DNA of 64,000 nucleotides from Shouchella shacheensis (GTDB lineage Bacteria > Bacillota > Bacilli > Bacillales > Bacillaceae_D): the NCBI RefSeq assembly GCF_001484965.1, contig NZ_KQ947394.1, positions 186,001 to 250,000 on the forward strand, given 5' to 3'. Positions 42,663 to 51,650 of the stretch are shown here, in pieces; positions within the stretch are counted from its first letter, which is position 1, and each line of letters opens with the position of its first letter. The position numbers and the translations under genes were made by a program. The notes under the pieces are model-generated. The model did no database searches. It worked only from the letters and a program-made list of their open reading frames with translations, and had not been told where the DNA came from.

Positions 42663-43838
42663 ATGGCTCAATCATTAACACCAAAGCAAATCGCTCTGAT
42701 TAAAGCAAGTGTCCCTGTACTCGCCGAACATGGCGTCACAATCACCAAGCGCTTCTACTCCTATATGTTTGAAGCGCATCCGGAACTTTTGAATATGTTT
42801 AACCAAGCCAATCAACAGAAATCCAAACAGCAACAGGCACTTGCCAACACGCTTTATGCCGCTGCGGCAAACATTGAAAACCTAGAATCCTTACTGCCTG
42901 TCGTCAGACAAATTGCCCACAAACATCGAAGCTTGCAAGTAAAACCTGAACATTACCCCATCGTCGGAGAATACTTACTCGGGGCAATTGATGAAGTGCT
43001 AGGAGAAGCGGCCACAGATGAGTTGCTAGAGGCTTGGGGAGTCGCGTACGGCATTATTGCGGAGATCTTCATTTCCATTGAGAAAGAGATGTACGAAGAG
43101 GCCGCCTCCACTAGCGGGGGCTGGGAAGGATATCGTCGCTTTGTTGTGAAACGGAAAGAGCAAGAAACCGATTTGATTACCTCTTTTTATCTCGTGCCAG
43201 AAGACAAAGGGTTCCTTCCGTCCTTTTCTCCAGGGCAATACGTGACGGTCAAAGGGTATAGCACCTCAGATGACTACACACATCTCCGTCAATACAGCTT
43301 ATCGGACGCACCAGGGAAAGAGCACTTCCGCTTATCGATTAAACGAGAAGGGGCGGGAACCCTCTCCAACTATATGCATGGTCAAGTTGAAGAAGGAGCG
43401 GTTGTTGAATTAACCGCCCCTGCGGGAGACTTTGCCGCTGATCTCCAATCGGACCACCCCCTTGTGCTCATTAGCGCCGGGATTGGCCTAACCCCACTGA
43501 TGAGTATGGCGAAAGGAGCATTGGAGACCCAGTTAAATCGAACGGTCACATTTATTCATGCCACAAACAATGAAGAGACTCACGCGCTCCGTGCCGAAAT
43601 CGAGGCTCTAGCCGACCGTCACCCAAACCTCTCTTTAGATCTTCGCTATACCGACTCAGGAGAAGAGGCGTTTCTCACACAAGTCGACATAGACCGGCTG
43701 GTTTCAGAAGTAGATCAAGAGTTCTACATGTGCGGCCCTGTCCCGTTTGTACAGCAAATGGAAGGCTATTTACAAAGAGCGAGTGTGGACCCAGCACGTA
43801 TTCATTTTGAAGTATTTACGCCGCTTGTTCCGGTGTAA
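42663..43838 (+). CDS. hmp: Flavohemoprotein (nitric oxide dioxygenase)
   Basis: A 391-residue flavohemoglobin. The globin domain (1-140) has the proximal-His segment IAHKHRSLQVKPEHYPIVGE. The FAD domain (150-255) has LRQYSLSDAPGKEHFRLSIK, and the NAD domain follows with LISAGIGLTPLMSM and the end EFYMCGPVPFVQQMEG. It turns NO and oxygen into nitrate with NAD(P)H. Divergent nsrR and the operator-like site explain its control. Normal length and all domains intact. AAGGAGAGG precedes the ATG. Confidence 0.96.
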   Translation: MAQSLTPKQIALIKASVPVLAEHGVTITKRFYSYMFEAHPELLNMFNQANQQKSKQQQALANTLYAAAANIENLESLLPVVRQIAHKHRSLQVKPEHYPIVGEYLLGAIDEVLGEAATDELLEAWGVAYGIIAEIFISIEKEMYEEAASTSGGWEGYRRFVVKRKEQETDLITSFYLVPEDKGFLPSFSPGQYVTVKGYSTSDDYTHLRQYSLSDAPGKEHFRLSIKREGAGTLSNYMHGQVEEGAVVELTAPAGDFAADLQSDHPLVLISAGIGLTPLMSMAKGALETQLNRTVTFIHATNNEETHALRAEIEALADRHPNLSLDLRYTDSGEEAFLTQVDIDRLVSEVDQEFYMCGPVPFVQQMEGYLQRASVDPARIHFEVFTPLVPV

Positions 43839-43848
43839 GGCAGAAAAG

Positions 43849-43968
43849 CCGAAATGCGCAGATGGGTTGCCCAGAAGCGAGACTGTTGGAGGCCTGGACT
43901 AGAAATCTCGGTTTTGGATTTCGGTTCAGGACTGAAAAATCTCGAGCTTTGACCCACTGGAGCTAGAC
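43849..43968 (-). repeat. Structured intergenic repeat, full unit (copy E)
   Basis: Full unit with CCGAAATGCGCAGATGGGTT and AGCTTTGACCCACTGGAGC arms, inner hairpin GAAATC(TCGGTTTTG)GATTTC and end CTAGAC. It lies between convergent hmp and the dicarboxylate carrier and starts after the T-tract of the latter's terminator on the minus strand. Confidence 0.85.
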
Positions 43969-43972
43969 AAGA

Positions 43973-44005
43973 AAACCCGTGAGATTATAGGACCTCACGG
44001 GTTTT
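43973..44005 (-). terminator. Terminator of the SLC13 carrier gene
   Basis: AAAACCCGTGAG pairs with CTCACGGGTTTT and is followed by CTTGTC on the minus strand, with part of the T-run in the stem. Confidence 0.88.
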
Positions 44006-44014
44006 CCCTTTTAT

Positions 44015-45673
44015 TTACTGATCGAGTGCGTCAGGCAAAACATTCAAATCAATCCCCCAAACCACGGGAACAAGATAGTACACGGCCAAAACAATAATAA
44101 TCGTTGCCACGATATTCACCAAAAACCCGGTTCGGACCATTTCAATGATCTTCAATTTCCCTGTTCCGAAAATAATCGCGTTTGGTGGTGTTCCAACCGG
44201 AAGCATGAACGCACAGTTGGCCGCCATGGCACACGGGATCATCAGCGCGAACGGGTGAATGTTCAGTGCAAGAGCAAGTGCGGCGACTACAGGCAGAATC
44301 ATCGTCGCTGTTGCCGTATTGGAGGTAATCTCCGTCATCAACAGAATCAGAAGTGTCGCTGCTGCGATAATAATGATCATATTAAGGCCATCCAACACCG
44401 TAAGCTGTTCACCCATCCAATCAGACAGGCCGGTCTCACGGAAGCCGGCTGCAATCGCTAACCCTCCACCAAAGAGGAGAAGCACACCCCAAGGGATATC
44501 TCTTGAGTCCGCCCAACTGAGAATGCGACCGCCAACTTTAGAGGGAATCGCAAACAACAGCACCGCTGCCGTAACGGCAATCATTCCATCAGACAGTCCC
44601 GGGATCTCCACAAGTCCTCCCTCGCTCCAGAGAAATTCCCTTGACACCCACATGAATGCTGCGAAGAAAAACACAACGCCGACCATGCCTTCTTCGTACG
44701 ACGTCTTTCCAAGTCCTTTTCGTTCTTTCTGAATCAGTTCCCTTCCGCCAGGCAGCTGTGTAATGCTTGTTTTAAAGGCCACCCTTCCTAAATACAACCA
44801 TGCAAACGCTAGCAAAAGGATGACGACAGGAACAGCGAACACCATCCATAAGGCGAACGATACTTGAATATCAAATAATTGCTCCATTTGTCCGGCCAGA
44901 ATAATGTTCGGTGGTGTTCCAATAAGCGTACCAACCCCACCAATCGTTCCCGCGTAACCGATGGCGAAAATGAGCGATTTCTCAAATTTGGGAAGTTCCG
45001 CTTCCTCCGGTTTCCCTTTTAACACATCGGCCACTTGCGCGGTAATGGCAAGCCCCATTGGTACCATCATCATCACGGCGGCTGTGTTGGAGACCCACAT
45101 GGACAAGAAGCCCGTTGCCACCATAAACCCGAGAAGAATGCGCTGTGTACTCGTCCCAATAATGGAAATGATGAATAGGGCCAACCGCTTATGCAAATTC
45201 CATTTTTCCATGGCGGTGGCGATGAAAAAGCCCCCCAAAAACAAGAAGATAATGTCATCTCCGTACGAGGAAGCCACTTCGCTTCCTTCCAACGCACCTG
45301 TTATTGGTAGCAAGATCAGTGGCAAGAGAGATGTTGCCGGAATAGGCAACGCTTCGGTAATCCACCAGGTTGCGATCCACAGCGTTACGGCAAGAACCGA
45401 TCGTCCCTCTGTGGTCAACCCCTCTGGTTGAAAAAACAACATCGTTAACAGGAACAGTGTTGGCCCTAGGATCAAACCAACGAGCTGTGCCCGAGAATAC
45501 GGCTTATTGGGCGGCTTCTCCGGTTTGCTCGCATTGTCCATTGAGTGGCTCGGCTCTTGCTTCTTGGCTGCCGCGCTGCTTTCCTTGCTAAATGAGAACA
45601 CATTCAAGAGGCTTTTCGTCCGTTGATGCTGACGCCAAAGCCCTTGCCATGTTGATTTCGCTATAGCTTTCAT
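44015..45673 (-). CDS. SLC13/DASS-family sodium:dicarboxylate symporter
   Basis: A 552-residue carrier with about twelve membrane segments. The two SNT motifs (MWVSNTAAVMMMVPMG and EITSNTATATMILPV) bind sodium and carboxylate, and the NCAFMLPVGTPPNAIIFG block is the family signature. An N-terminal cytosolic arm of about 70 residues, rich in Lys, Ser and Pro, is longer than usual. Neighbouring regulator genes of the malate type suggest malate or other C4 acids. The ATG at 45673 follows AAGGGGGG, and a cre-like site lies just upstream. Confidence 0.9.
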   Translation of the reverse strand: MKAIAKSTWQGLWRQHQRTKSLLNVFSFSKESSAAAKKQEPSHSMDNASKPEKPPNKPYSRAQLVGLILGPTLFLLTMLFFQPEGLTTEGRSVLAVTLWIATWWITEALPIPATSLLPLILLPITGALEGSEVASSYGDDIIFLFLGGFFIATAMEKWNLHKRLALFIISIIGTSTQRILLGFMVATGFLSMWVSNTAAVMMMVPMGLAITAQVADVLKGKPEEAELPKFEKSLIFAIGYAGTIGGVGTLIGTPPNIILAGQMEQLFDIQVSFALWMVFAVPVVILLLAFAWLYLGRVAFKTSITQLPGGRELIQKERKGLGKTSYEEGMVGVVFFFAAFMWVSREFLWSEGGLVEIPGLSDGMIAVTAAVLLFAIPSKVGGRILSWADSRDIPWGVLLLFGGGLAIAAGFRETGLSDWMGEQLTVLDGLNMIIIIAAATLLILLMTEITSNTATATMILPVVAALALALNIHPFALMIPCAMAANCAFMLPVGTPPNAIIFGTGKLKIIEMVRTGFLVNIVATIIIVLAVYYLVPVVWGIDLNVLPDALDQ

Positions 45674-45690
45674 CAAATGACCCCCCTTAC

Positions 45691-45704
45691 TGAAAACGCT
45701 TTCC
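45691..45704 (+). promoter_or_regulatory. Candidate cre (CcpA) site
   Basis: TGAAAACGCTTTCC, one mismatch to TGWAANCGNTNWCA, located 18 bases upstream of the SLC13 carrier start. Catabolite control of acid uptake would fit. Confidence 0.5.
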
Positions 45705-45746
45705 GTCATTCTCCATCATTTGCGTTAGCACGTACAGCTTTTTTAA

Positions 45747-46454
45747 CTAAACGAAATCATTTTCCTCGAATAATTTGGTTCCATCCGGTGTCATTCTGTA
45801 TTGCTGCAGAGGGCGACCCGAACGTTGATAGACGACGTCCTTTCTTACCCACCCGTTCTCTTCAAAGTAGTGCAAATATTTACGAAGAGAAACGTGAGAG
45901 ATAGTGGTGAAACTGCTTAGCTCGGCCGCCGTCACCCAGTCGCCTTTCCTTTGAATGGCTTTCAAAATGCGCAGTTTCGTTTCTTTCGTAATCCCTTTTG
46001 GCAAGGCATACGCACTTCGCTTGTCTTTTTGCGAATGAAACAACCGATCCACTTCTTCCTGCCGAAAAGAGGGCGGCTGCTGCGCCATCTTTTTTTTGTA
46101 GCGAAGCAGTGATTCCTGAAACCGTTCAAACGTAAACGGCTTAATTAAATAGTCAATCACCCCGTATCTGTAGCCAACTTGCACCGACCGCTGATCATTC
46201 GCTGATGTAATCAAGATCACATCCACGTTTAGTTCTTCCGCGCGAATATGCTTTAATAACTCAAGCCCACTCCTCTCATGGAGATAGACATCAAGCAGCA
46301 ACAAATCAAAAGATTTCTCCTCCTTGAGAAGCGTTTCTGCTTTGGCAAACGTATCCGCAAGCCCGACCCATTTAAAGCCCTCAAGCTTTTCGAGGTAGAT
46401 GCGATGAAATTTGGCCACAAGGGGGTCATCCTCGACAACAGCGACCTTGATCAT
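45747..46454 (-). CDS. Response regulator, CitT/MalR type
   Basis: A 235-residue regulator: receiver domain (1-120) with VVEDDPLV acid pair, the phospho-Asp in LLLLDVYLHERSG, the Thr/Ser in LITSAND and the Lys in YLIKPF; then a winged-helix domain (KLRILKAIQRKGDWVTAAEL, SHVSLRKYLHYFEENGW). This is the layout of the CitB/DctR family, which controls dicarboxylate and citrate genes. The start overlaps the kinase stop by ATGA. It likely controls the SLC13 carrier downstream and the NhaC gene across. Confidence 0.9.
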   Translation of the reverse strand: MIKVAVVEDDPLVAKFHRIYLEKLEGFKWVGLADTFAKAETLLKEEKSFDLLLLDVYLHERSGLELLKHIRAEELNVDVILITSANDQRSVQVGYRYGVIDYLIKPFTFERFQESLLRYKKKMAQQPPSFRQEEVDRLFHSQKDKRSAYALPKGITKETKLRILKAIQRKGDWVTAAELSSFTTISHVSLRKYLHYFEENGWVRKDVVYQRSGRPLQQYRMTPDGTKLFEENDFV

Positions 46455-48049
46455 GTTTCTTCCCCTCCTCCTTGCTTCAGTGGCAGACGTACTTGAAGAA
46501 CGGTTCCCTGACCGGGCGTTGACGACACATCATAGCTGCCATCAGCTTCATGAATAGCATTTGCCATAATCGATAACCCGTACCCTCGATGCGGCCCTTT
46601 GGTCGAATACCCCTTTTGGATCAGCAACGGAAGGTCCGCTTCAGAGAACCCTTCCCCGTTGTCCTCAATCGTATACACCAGCTCGTCCTCTTCCTGGTCA
46701 AAGGTCAGCTTGAGGGCTTTCTGCTCTTTGCCAAGCATGGCTTCATAGGCATTTTCCAAACTGTTGCCCATAACCGTAATCCAAGTATCCATGAGCGTGG
46801 GATGCTCCAGCCTCGGCCATTTCTTTCCAAACAATGTCACCTCCACACCGGCTTGTTCGAAGCGCTCCAGTTGAGTAAGCAAGTACCCCGCAATCGTCAC
46901 ATCTTCCATATGCTCAGCAATCCTACCTGTATCTCGCTGATAAACGAGGGATAAGCTTTCTACATAGTCTGCTAGCTCCTCATACGACTCGGTATAGACC
47001 ATTGCCCCTATAATATGCAGTTTGTTCATAAACTCATGTGTCTGCGCCCTCAGCGTCTGAGCGTATGTCTCGACTCCGGTCAGTTTCTTCATCAATGCAC
47101 TCAGCTCGTTGCGGTCACGGAAGGTTACGAGGGCACCCACGCAGTGCCCGTCAACAATCACCGGCACGCGGCTGGCAACCATCTCTAGCTCCCCGAGGTG
47201 CTTCTGCTCATCGTAGGCGGCTTCCTTGCTCGCTAGCTGAGAGTCAAGAGAAAGGGACGGCCAGACATTCTCGATCCGTTCCCCGGTGACAGTTGCTGTA
47301 TAGCCGGCTCTTTTTAAAATCGTGGTGGCCGTTTTGTTGGCGACGACGATTTCCCCTTTGGCGTCCGTAGCCATAATTCCTTCACGTACACCTTCGAGCA
47401 TCGCTTCCCGCTCCTGAACCAGCTGCGAAATCTCTTTTGGCTCCAGCCCACGAAGCGTTTTCTTTAATCTTCTTGCCAAAAAATACGAACCGATGATTCC
47501 AAGCGCCAGGCTTACCCCTGTGCCGATAAAAACCATGCGCTGACTGTCCCAGACAGCCCCGTCTATCACTTCCGTGGAAATCCCTACAGAAACAGCCCCC
47601 ACTTGAACGCCGTCGTCGTAGACGGGTTGAAAGGCTCGCATGGACGGCCCTAGCGTTCCGACAGCCTCGGACGTATATGTTTGACCTTGGAGCACCTCTT
47701 GCACATCCCCGCCAACAAAGTGCTGACCAACCCTTTCTGGCACCGGATGCGTGAGCCGAATGCCCTCCATATTCATAACGACGATGTACTGAAGGCCGTT
47801 TTGCACGCGCACGTCCTCTGCCAACTGGCGCAACTCCTCATGCGCCCCTTCTGTCGCAAGGGCTTCAGCGACAAGAGGCGTCTCGGCAAAATGACTTGCA
47901 CTTAGGCGTGCCTGACTGGCAAGTGCTTCTCTCGTCTGATCAGCTTGAGACAGCGCAATCATCACTCCTGTCACAAGCAAGGCCAGGCAGATAAGTCCGC
48001 TCGAATAAAGCATCATTTGATATCTGAGTGGAAGGGTTGTTTTTCTCAC
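46451..48049 (-). CDS. Sensor histidine kinase, CitA/DcuS/MalK type
   Basis: A 532-residue kinase: two membrane helices (about residues 15-35 and 165-185) flank an extracytoplasmic PAS-like sensor (HFAETPLVAEALATEG, GLQYIVVMNMEGIRLTHPVP), then a cytosolic PAS and a kinase core. The phospho-acceptor His is in LRAQTHEFMNKLHIIGAM, and the ATP site has GNSLENAYEAM and EDNGEGF, GYGLSI. The GTG at 48049 follows AAGGAG by eight bases. The sensor domain type binds malate, citrate or fumarate. Confidence 0.9.
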   Translation of the reverse strand: MRKTTLPLRYQMMLYSSGLICLALLVTGVMIALSQADQTREALASQARLSASHFAETPLVAEALATEGAHEELRQLAEDVRVQNGLQYIVVMNMEGIRLTHPVPERVGQHFVGGDVQEVLQGQTYTSEAVGTLGPSMRAFQPVYDDGVQVGAVSVGISTEVIDGAVWDSQRMVFIGTGVSLALGIIGSYFLARRLKKTLRGLEPKEISQLVQEREAMLEGVREGIMATDAKGEIVVANKTATTILKRAGYTATVTGERIENVWPSLSLDSQLASKEAAYDEQKHLGELEMVASRVPVIVDGHCVGALVTFRDRNELSALMKKLTGVETYAQTLRAQTHEFMNKLHIIGAMVYTESYEELADYVESLSLVYQRDTGRIAEHMEDVTIAGYLLTQLERFEQAGVEVTLFGKKWPRLEHPTLMDTWITVMGNSLENAYEAMLGKEQKALKLTFDQEEDELVYTIEDNGEGFSEADLPLLIQKGYSTKGPHRGYGLSIMANAIHEADGSYDVSSTPGQGTVLQVRLPLKQGGGEET

Positions 48050-48347
48050 GTAGGCATCTCCTTCTATCATGGTTGTGGCAAGATCATTCTATCATTTCTT
48101 GTAGAAAAGTGGCGACGTGAGTGACAGGACAGCCGGAGGCAATCATAAGATGGAATGTAGCACCCAACCCTCAGGTGAATTTCGCTCCCGCCCGGTGTGG
48201 TTCTCCTGATTTTCTACACTCTCCCATCAACTAACACTTGACGCTGCCCCCATTTCCACGTACGCTTTCCATACATCTTGAAACTTATTACTTAAACGCG
48301 TTAAAGTGTAATAGATACTAAGACTATTTAGAAAGTAGGCTACCTGC
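48050..48347. other. Divergent control region with a dyad at 48287-48312
   Basis: About 300 bases between the kinase gene and the nhaC-type gene. A partial inverted repeat (ATTAC...ACGCGT...GTAAT, 48287-48312) lies 36 bases before the antiporter start and could bind the neighbouring response regulator. A TTGAAA at 48278 may be a -35 box. No gene seen. Confidence 0.4.
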
Positions 48348-49721
48348 ATGGAACAAAATCAGCCATCTTTTTTATTTGCTTCTTCCTTCTTTGTGCTCTT
48401 CGTTGGCGTCATGATTGTGAGCATGTTCCTTCTACAGACTGATCCTCATATGCCTCTAATCGTCTCGCTGGTGCTGATACTGGGTGCGGCAAAACGGCTC
48501 GGATACAAATGGGAGCAGCTTGAAGAGGGGTTACTTACAGGTATTCAAACCGGCATCAAGCCGATGCTAATTCTCATGCTAGTGGGCGTTGTGATTGCGG
48601 TTTGGATGATGAGTGGAACCGTTCCAACACTGTTGTTTTACGGACTGCAGCTCATTTCGCCTGAGTGGTTCGCCGTCAGTGCGCTCACCGTTTGCATTTT
48701 TGTATCAACCTTTACTGGCAGTTCCTTCACGACGATTGGAACGATTGGTGTGGCAATGATGGGAATCGGGGCAGCACTTGGCGTGAACCCGGCGCTTGCA
48801 GCAGGAGCGATTATTTGTGGTGCGTGCTTCGGGGATAAAATGTCCCCACTTTCGGATACGACAAACTTTGCCCCTGGGATTGTCGGGGTGGAGCTGTTTG
48901 CCCATATTCGTCATTTGCTCTGGACAACGGTACCGGCACTTGCGATCACCTACCTGCTGTTTCTATTCTTGGGGCAAGGCGGTTCCGGAGACCTTCCCAA
49001 TGTTTCGGCGATGCTTTCGTCTTTGGAAGCAAGCTTCACGGTTAGTGCGCTTGCTTTGCTCTCCCCGCTCCTTGTTGTGGTTCTTGCCGCGAAGCGCTAT
49101 CCCGTTCTACCAGTGCTCGTCGCAGGGATTGTCACAGGGCTCTTGACGGCAATGTTTCTTCAAGGGGAATATTCGCTAGGCTCGGTCTTTAACGTGATGC
49201 AGTCAGGCTTTGAAAGGGAGACTGGAAATGAGCTTATCGATGAGATTGTGCAAGCCGGTGGACTCCAGTCGATGATGTGGTCAATTTCCTTGATCTTCAT
49301 TGCGCTTGCCTTAGGAGGCGTCGCACAGAAAATTGGCTTGATTGAATCCCTTTTCCAGCACTTATCAAGGTTCCTATCCAAGCGTGGGCACTTGATTGCC
49401 TCCACGGCCGCTGGCTCAATCAGCGTAAATTTAATGACCGGTGAGCAGTATTTGTCGATCTTGCTGCCGGGGAAAACCTTTCAGTCGTACTATGAAAAGC
49501 TTGGGCTGCAAATGAAAAACCTCTCTCGCACGCTAGAAGATGCAGGCACACTCGTGAACCCACTTATTCCTTGGGGGGTGAGTGGCGCATTCTTTGCGCA
49601 GACGCTTGGTGTCCCTGTGGTAGACTATCTCCCTTATGCTTTTTTCCTCTTCTTGTCGCCGGTATTTACATTGGTTTATGGGTATACGGGGATTGGAATG
49701 GGGAGAGAAGCGCAGAATTGA
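48348..49721 (+). CDS. NhaC-family sodium/proton (malate/lactate-type) antiporter
   Basis: A 457-residue carrier with about eleven membrane segments. STFTGSSFTTIGTIGVAMMG, IICGACFGDKMSPLSDTTNF and TGEQYLSILLPGKTFQ are NhaC-family hallmarks. In B. subtilis the relative MleN exchanges malate and sodium against lactate and protons. Its place beside a malate-type two-component pair and an SLC13 carrier supports a C4-acid role. The ribosome site (GAAAGTAGG) is weak. Confidence 0.88.
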   Translation: MEQNQPSFLFASSFFVLFVGVMIVSMFLLQTDPHMPLIVSLVLILGAAKRLGYKWEQLEEGLLTGIQTGIKPMLILMLVGVVIAVWMMSGTVPTLLFYGLQLISPEWFAVSALTVCIFVSTFTGSSFTTIGTIGVAMMGIGAALGVNPALAAGAIICGACFGDKMSPLSDTTNFAPGIVGVELFAHIRHLLWTTVPALAITYLLFLFLGQGGSGDLPNVSAMLSSLEASFTVSALALLSPLLVVVLAAKRYPVLPVLVAGIVTGLLTAMFLQGEYSLGSVFNVMQSGFERETGNELIDEIVQAGGLQSMMWSISLIFIALALGGVAQKIGLIESLFQHLSRFLSKRGHLIASTAAGSISVNLMTGEQYLSILLPGKTFQSYYEKLGLQMKNLSRTLEDAGTLVNPLIPWGVSGAFFAQTLGVPVVDYLPYAFFLFLSPVFTLVYGYTGIGMGREAQN

Positions 49722-49730
49722 ATCGAGCGA

Positions 49731-49756
49731 GACCCGCGCTGGAATTGGTGCGGGTC
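49731..49756 (+). terminator. Terminator of the NhaC-type gene
   Basis: GACCCGC pairs with GCGGGTC over 12 bases, followed by TTTTA; ten bases after the stop. Confidence 0.8.
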
Positions 49757-49910
49757 TTTTATAGCGAGAAACCTAGGATAGGACAGCCCCAATCGTATAC
49801 TTTTATTTAAAGCATACTCAAACTCATCCAAAAACGGATCGCTTAATGTAAGTCGGAAAAAAGAACGAGAATGTGTTATTTTCCAATACTTACGGAAGAG
49901 CACCGACAGA

Positions 49911-50523
49911 TCATTTTTCATAATTTCTTTTCAAAAGACCCATGAAAATGACATTATGCCAAGCGCCGGCCCGGTAAAATTGTTCTTTTAATTCTCCTTC
50001 TTCATTAAACCCAAGTTTTTGATATAACTTAATGGCCCGTTCGTTGAAAGAAAATACCCGTACATACACTTTATGCAGATTCAGCTCATGAAAAGCAAAA
50101 TCCAACAGAAGCCGAAACGCTTCCTGTCCGAAACCTTTGCTCCAGTAATTTTTGTCGCCGATGTCTATAATACATTCAGCGTTACGGCTTCCATAATCAA
50201 TGTTAATAAGCGATGTGACGCCAATTGGTTTATTACCTTCAATTTCCTCAATTATGTAGCTTCAATGCCTTTTTGTCCCTTCGATTTCAAATCCTATCTT
50301 CTTTTCAACCACAACTATAGTCGAGTTCTCGCTTTCCCTCATACTCTCTATCATCTTTTCTTGTTGTTCGGGTTGAATTTTTCTTCCCCCCTGCCTCCGA
50401 AAGCATATATTCGGAACTTGCCTCCACTTGCTGAGTGTGACGGACAAAGTTTTCCGCATCAGAAATGTTTATTTCTCTAGCAATCAAATTATTTCTCACC
50501 TCCCCGTTCACGGTTTCACCCAT
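49911..50523 (-). pseudogene. Broken GNAT acetyltransferase gene(s)
   Basis: The minus strand reads as a GNAT protein in pieces. Frame 1 gives IAREINISDAENFVRHTQQV and then hits a run of six C's (50396-50401; G's on the coding strand); removing one base continues the family sequence in frame 2 (RKIQPEQQEKMIES, TIVVVEKK). That frame meets a TGA at 50262 and resumes, in the same frame, as a RimJ/RimL-like C-terminal part (GNKPIGVTSLINIDYG, WSKGFGQEAF, LYQKLGFNEEGELKEQF) down to 49911. The two halves look like different GNAT subtypes, so a fusion of two decayed genes is possible. Confidence 0.7.
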
Positions 50524-51053
50524 TCTCGTTCTAAAATGCCATACAAAAGAGAATCACGTCAGCCGTCTTTTATCAATAAATGCTCACGTATTCGACCTTC
50601 CTTAGTCATTCCCACTTTTTCTAAAACCCTTGATGAACCGATATTTCTCGGATCACAAGTCGCAAAAATACGATGTAAATTGCACTCATGAAAGCCATAG
50701 GCGATTAACAGTTTTGCTACCTCTGTAGCAAACCCCATTCCCCAATATTTCGGGTTAACGATGTAAGCAATTTCACCAACTTTATTGGTGTGGTCTCGGA
50801 TGTTAAACTCGCCTGCACCAATCATTTCTCTGCTTTCTCTTAAAGTTATGGAAAAGACGAATCGGCTCCTCGGTTCCTGGTTGGCATCTATCAGAACTTG
50901 TTTCACAAAACCTCCCGATTCTTTCTCGGAGTTTGGGCCCCACGGCTGATACTCGCAGACCCTTTCTTGCGAAGCATATTTATGAACATCGATCCAATCT
51001 TTTTCTTCCATTTCTCGAAGAATCACTCTTTCACTTTCTAAGTGATCAATCAT
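50508..51053 (-). pseudogene. GNAT acetyltransferase with an in-frame TGA near the end
   Basis: A RimJ/RimL-type acetyltransferase: opening LESERVILREMEEKDWIDVH, acetyl-CoA site NPKYWGMGFATEVAKLLI, then RNIGSSRVLEKVGMTKEGRI. The frame stops with TGA at 50559-50561 after LLIKDG, but continues in frame with RDSLLYGILEREWVKP to a second stop at 50508. Family members have a Trp there (GxWRDSLLY), so TGG to TGA is the likely change. The truncated 164-residue product lacks the last strand; it may be partly active or inactive. Confidence 0.75.
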
Positions 51054-51169
51054 AAAACCATCCCCTGTAGAACATACAGATTAACTCAAAATTCATGGTA
51101 GCTCATTTTTCATTCGATCTTCCATCAAAGAATTCTGCAATTGTTGCGCACCCTTTCCAGCAGAAGCCA

Positions 51170-51637
51170 TTAACCAGGTTTAAAGTCTCTTCCTACAAAA
51201 TTAGCTGGGACTGGACGTAAGCCTAATTCTCTTGCCCAAACAGAAAGTTGACCAACATGATGAATTTCGTGAGCAACTATGTGATGTACTATTTCACTTC
51301 TTGTATACTGATCTTCATCCCAAGGAACCGAAACAAGTTGATCATTTAATTCATCTGAAGTTGTTTGTATAAACGTAACGATGTCTTGGCGAAATGTATC
51401 TGACAGAGTCTTAACTTTTTCCAGGGTATTATAATCATCAAACCGAACGACCACATCTTCTTTGCCTTCGATAGCACGAAGCCAACTATACTCCGCATCA
51501 ATGATATGAAAGAGGGTATATAAGATACTTCCTACTCCGCCAATACGGTCTTTTAACAAATCTTCGGTTGTTAATTGTTTACACCAGTCCAACCATTTAT
51601 CTCTTACCTGCCAATTATACTGAAAAAAATTCATCAT
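51170..51637 (-). CDS. DinB-family (YfiT-like) putative metal-dependent protein
   Basis: A four-helix-bundle protein of 155 residues. His residues in YTLFHIIDAEYSWL, IVHHIVAHEIHHVGQLSVW form the metal site of the DinB/YfiT superfamily, some of which are thiol transferases for bacillithiol-type cofactors. The ATG at 51637 has GGAG upstream; the next codon is also ATG. It follows the GNAT gene at 51651-52190 by 13 bases. Confidence 0.85.
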   Translation of the reverse strand: MMNFFQYNWQVRDKWLDWCKQLTTEDLLKDRIGGVGSILYTLFHIIDAEYSWLRAIEGKEDVVVRFDDYNTLEKVKTLSDTFRQDIVTFIQTTSDELNDQLVSVPWDEDQYTRSEIVHHIVAHEIHHVGQLSVWARELGLRPVPANFVGRDFKPG

Positions 51638-51650
51638 TGGAAACACTCCA

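Noticed and set aside
49676-49921. 81-codon minus-strand frame after the broken GNAT gene
   Set aside because: It overlaps the NhaC gene end and its terminator and has no family resemblance.
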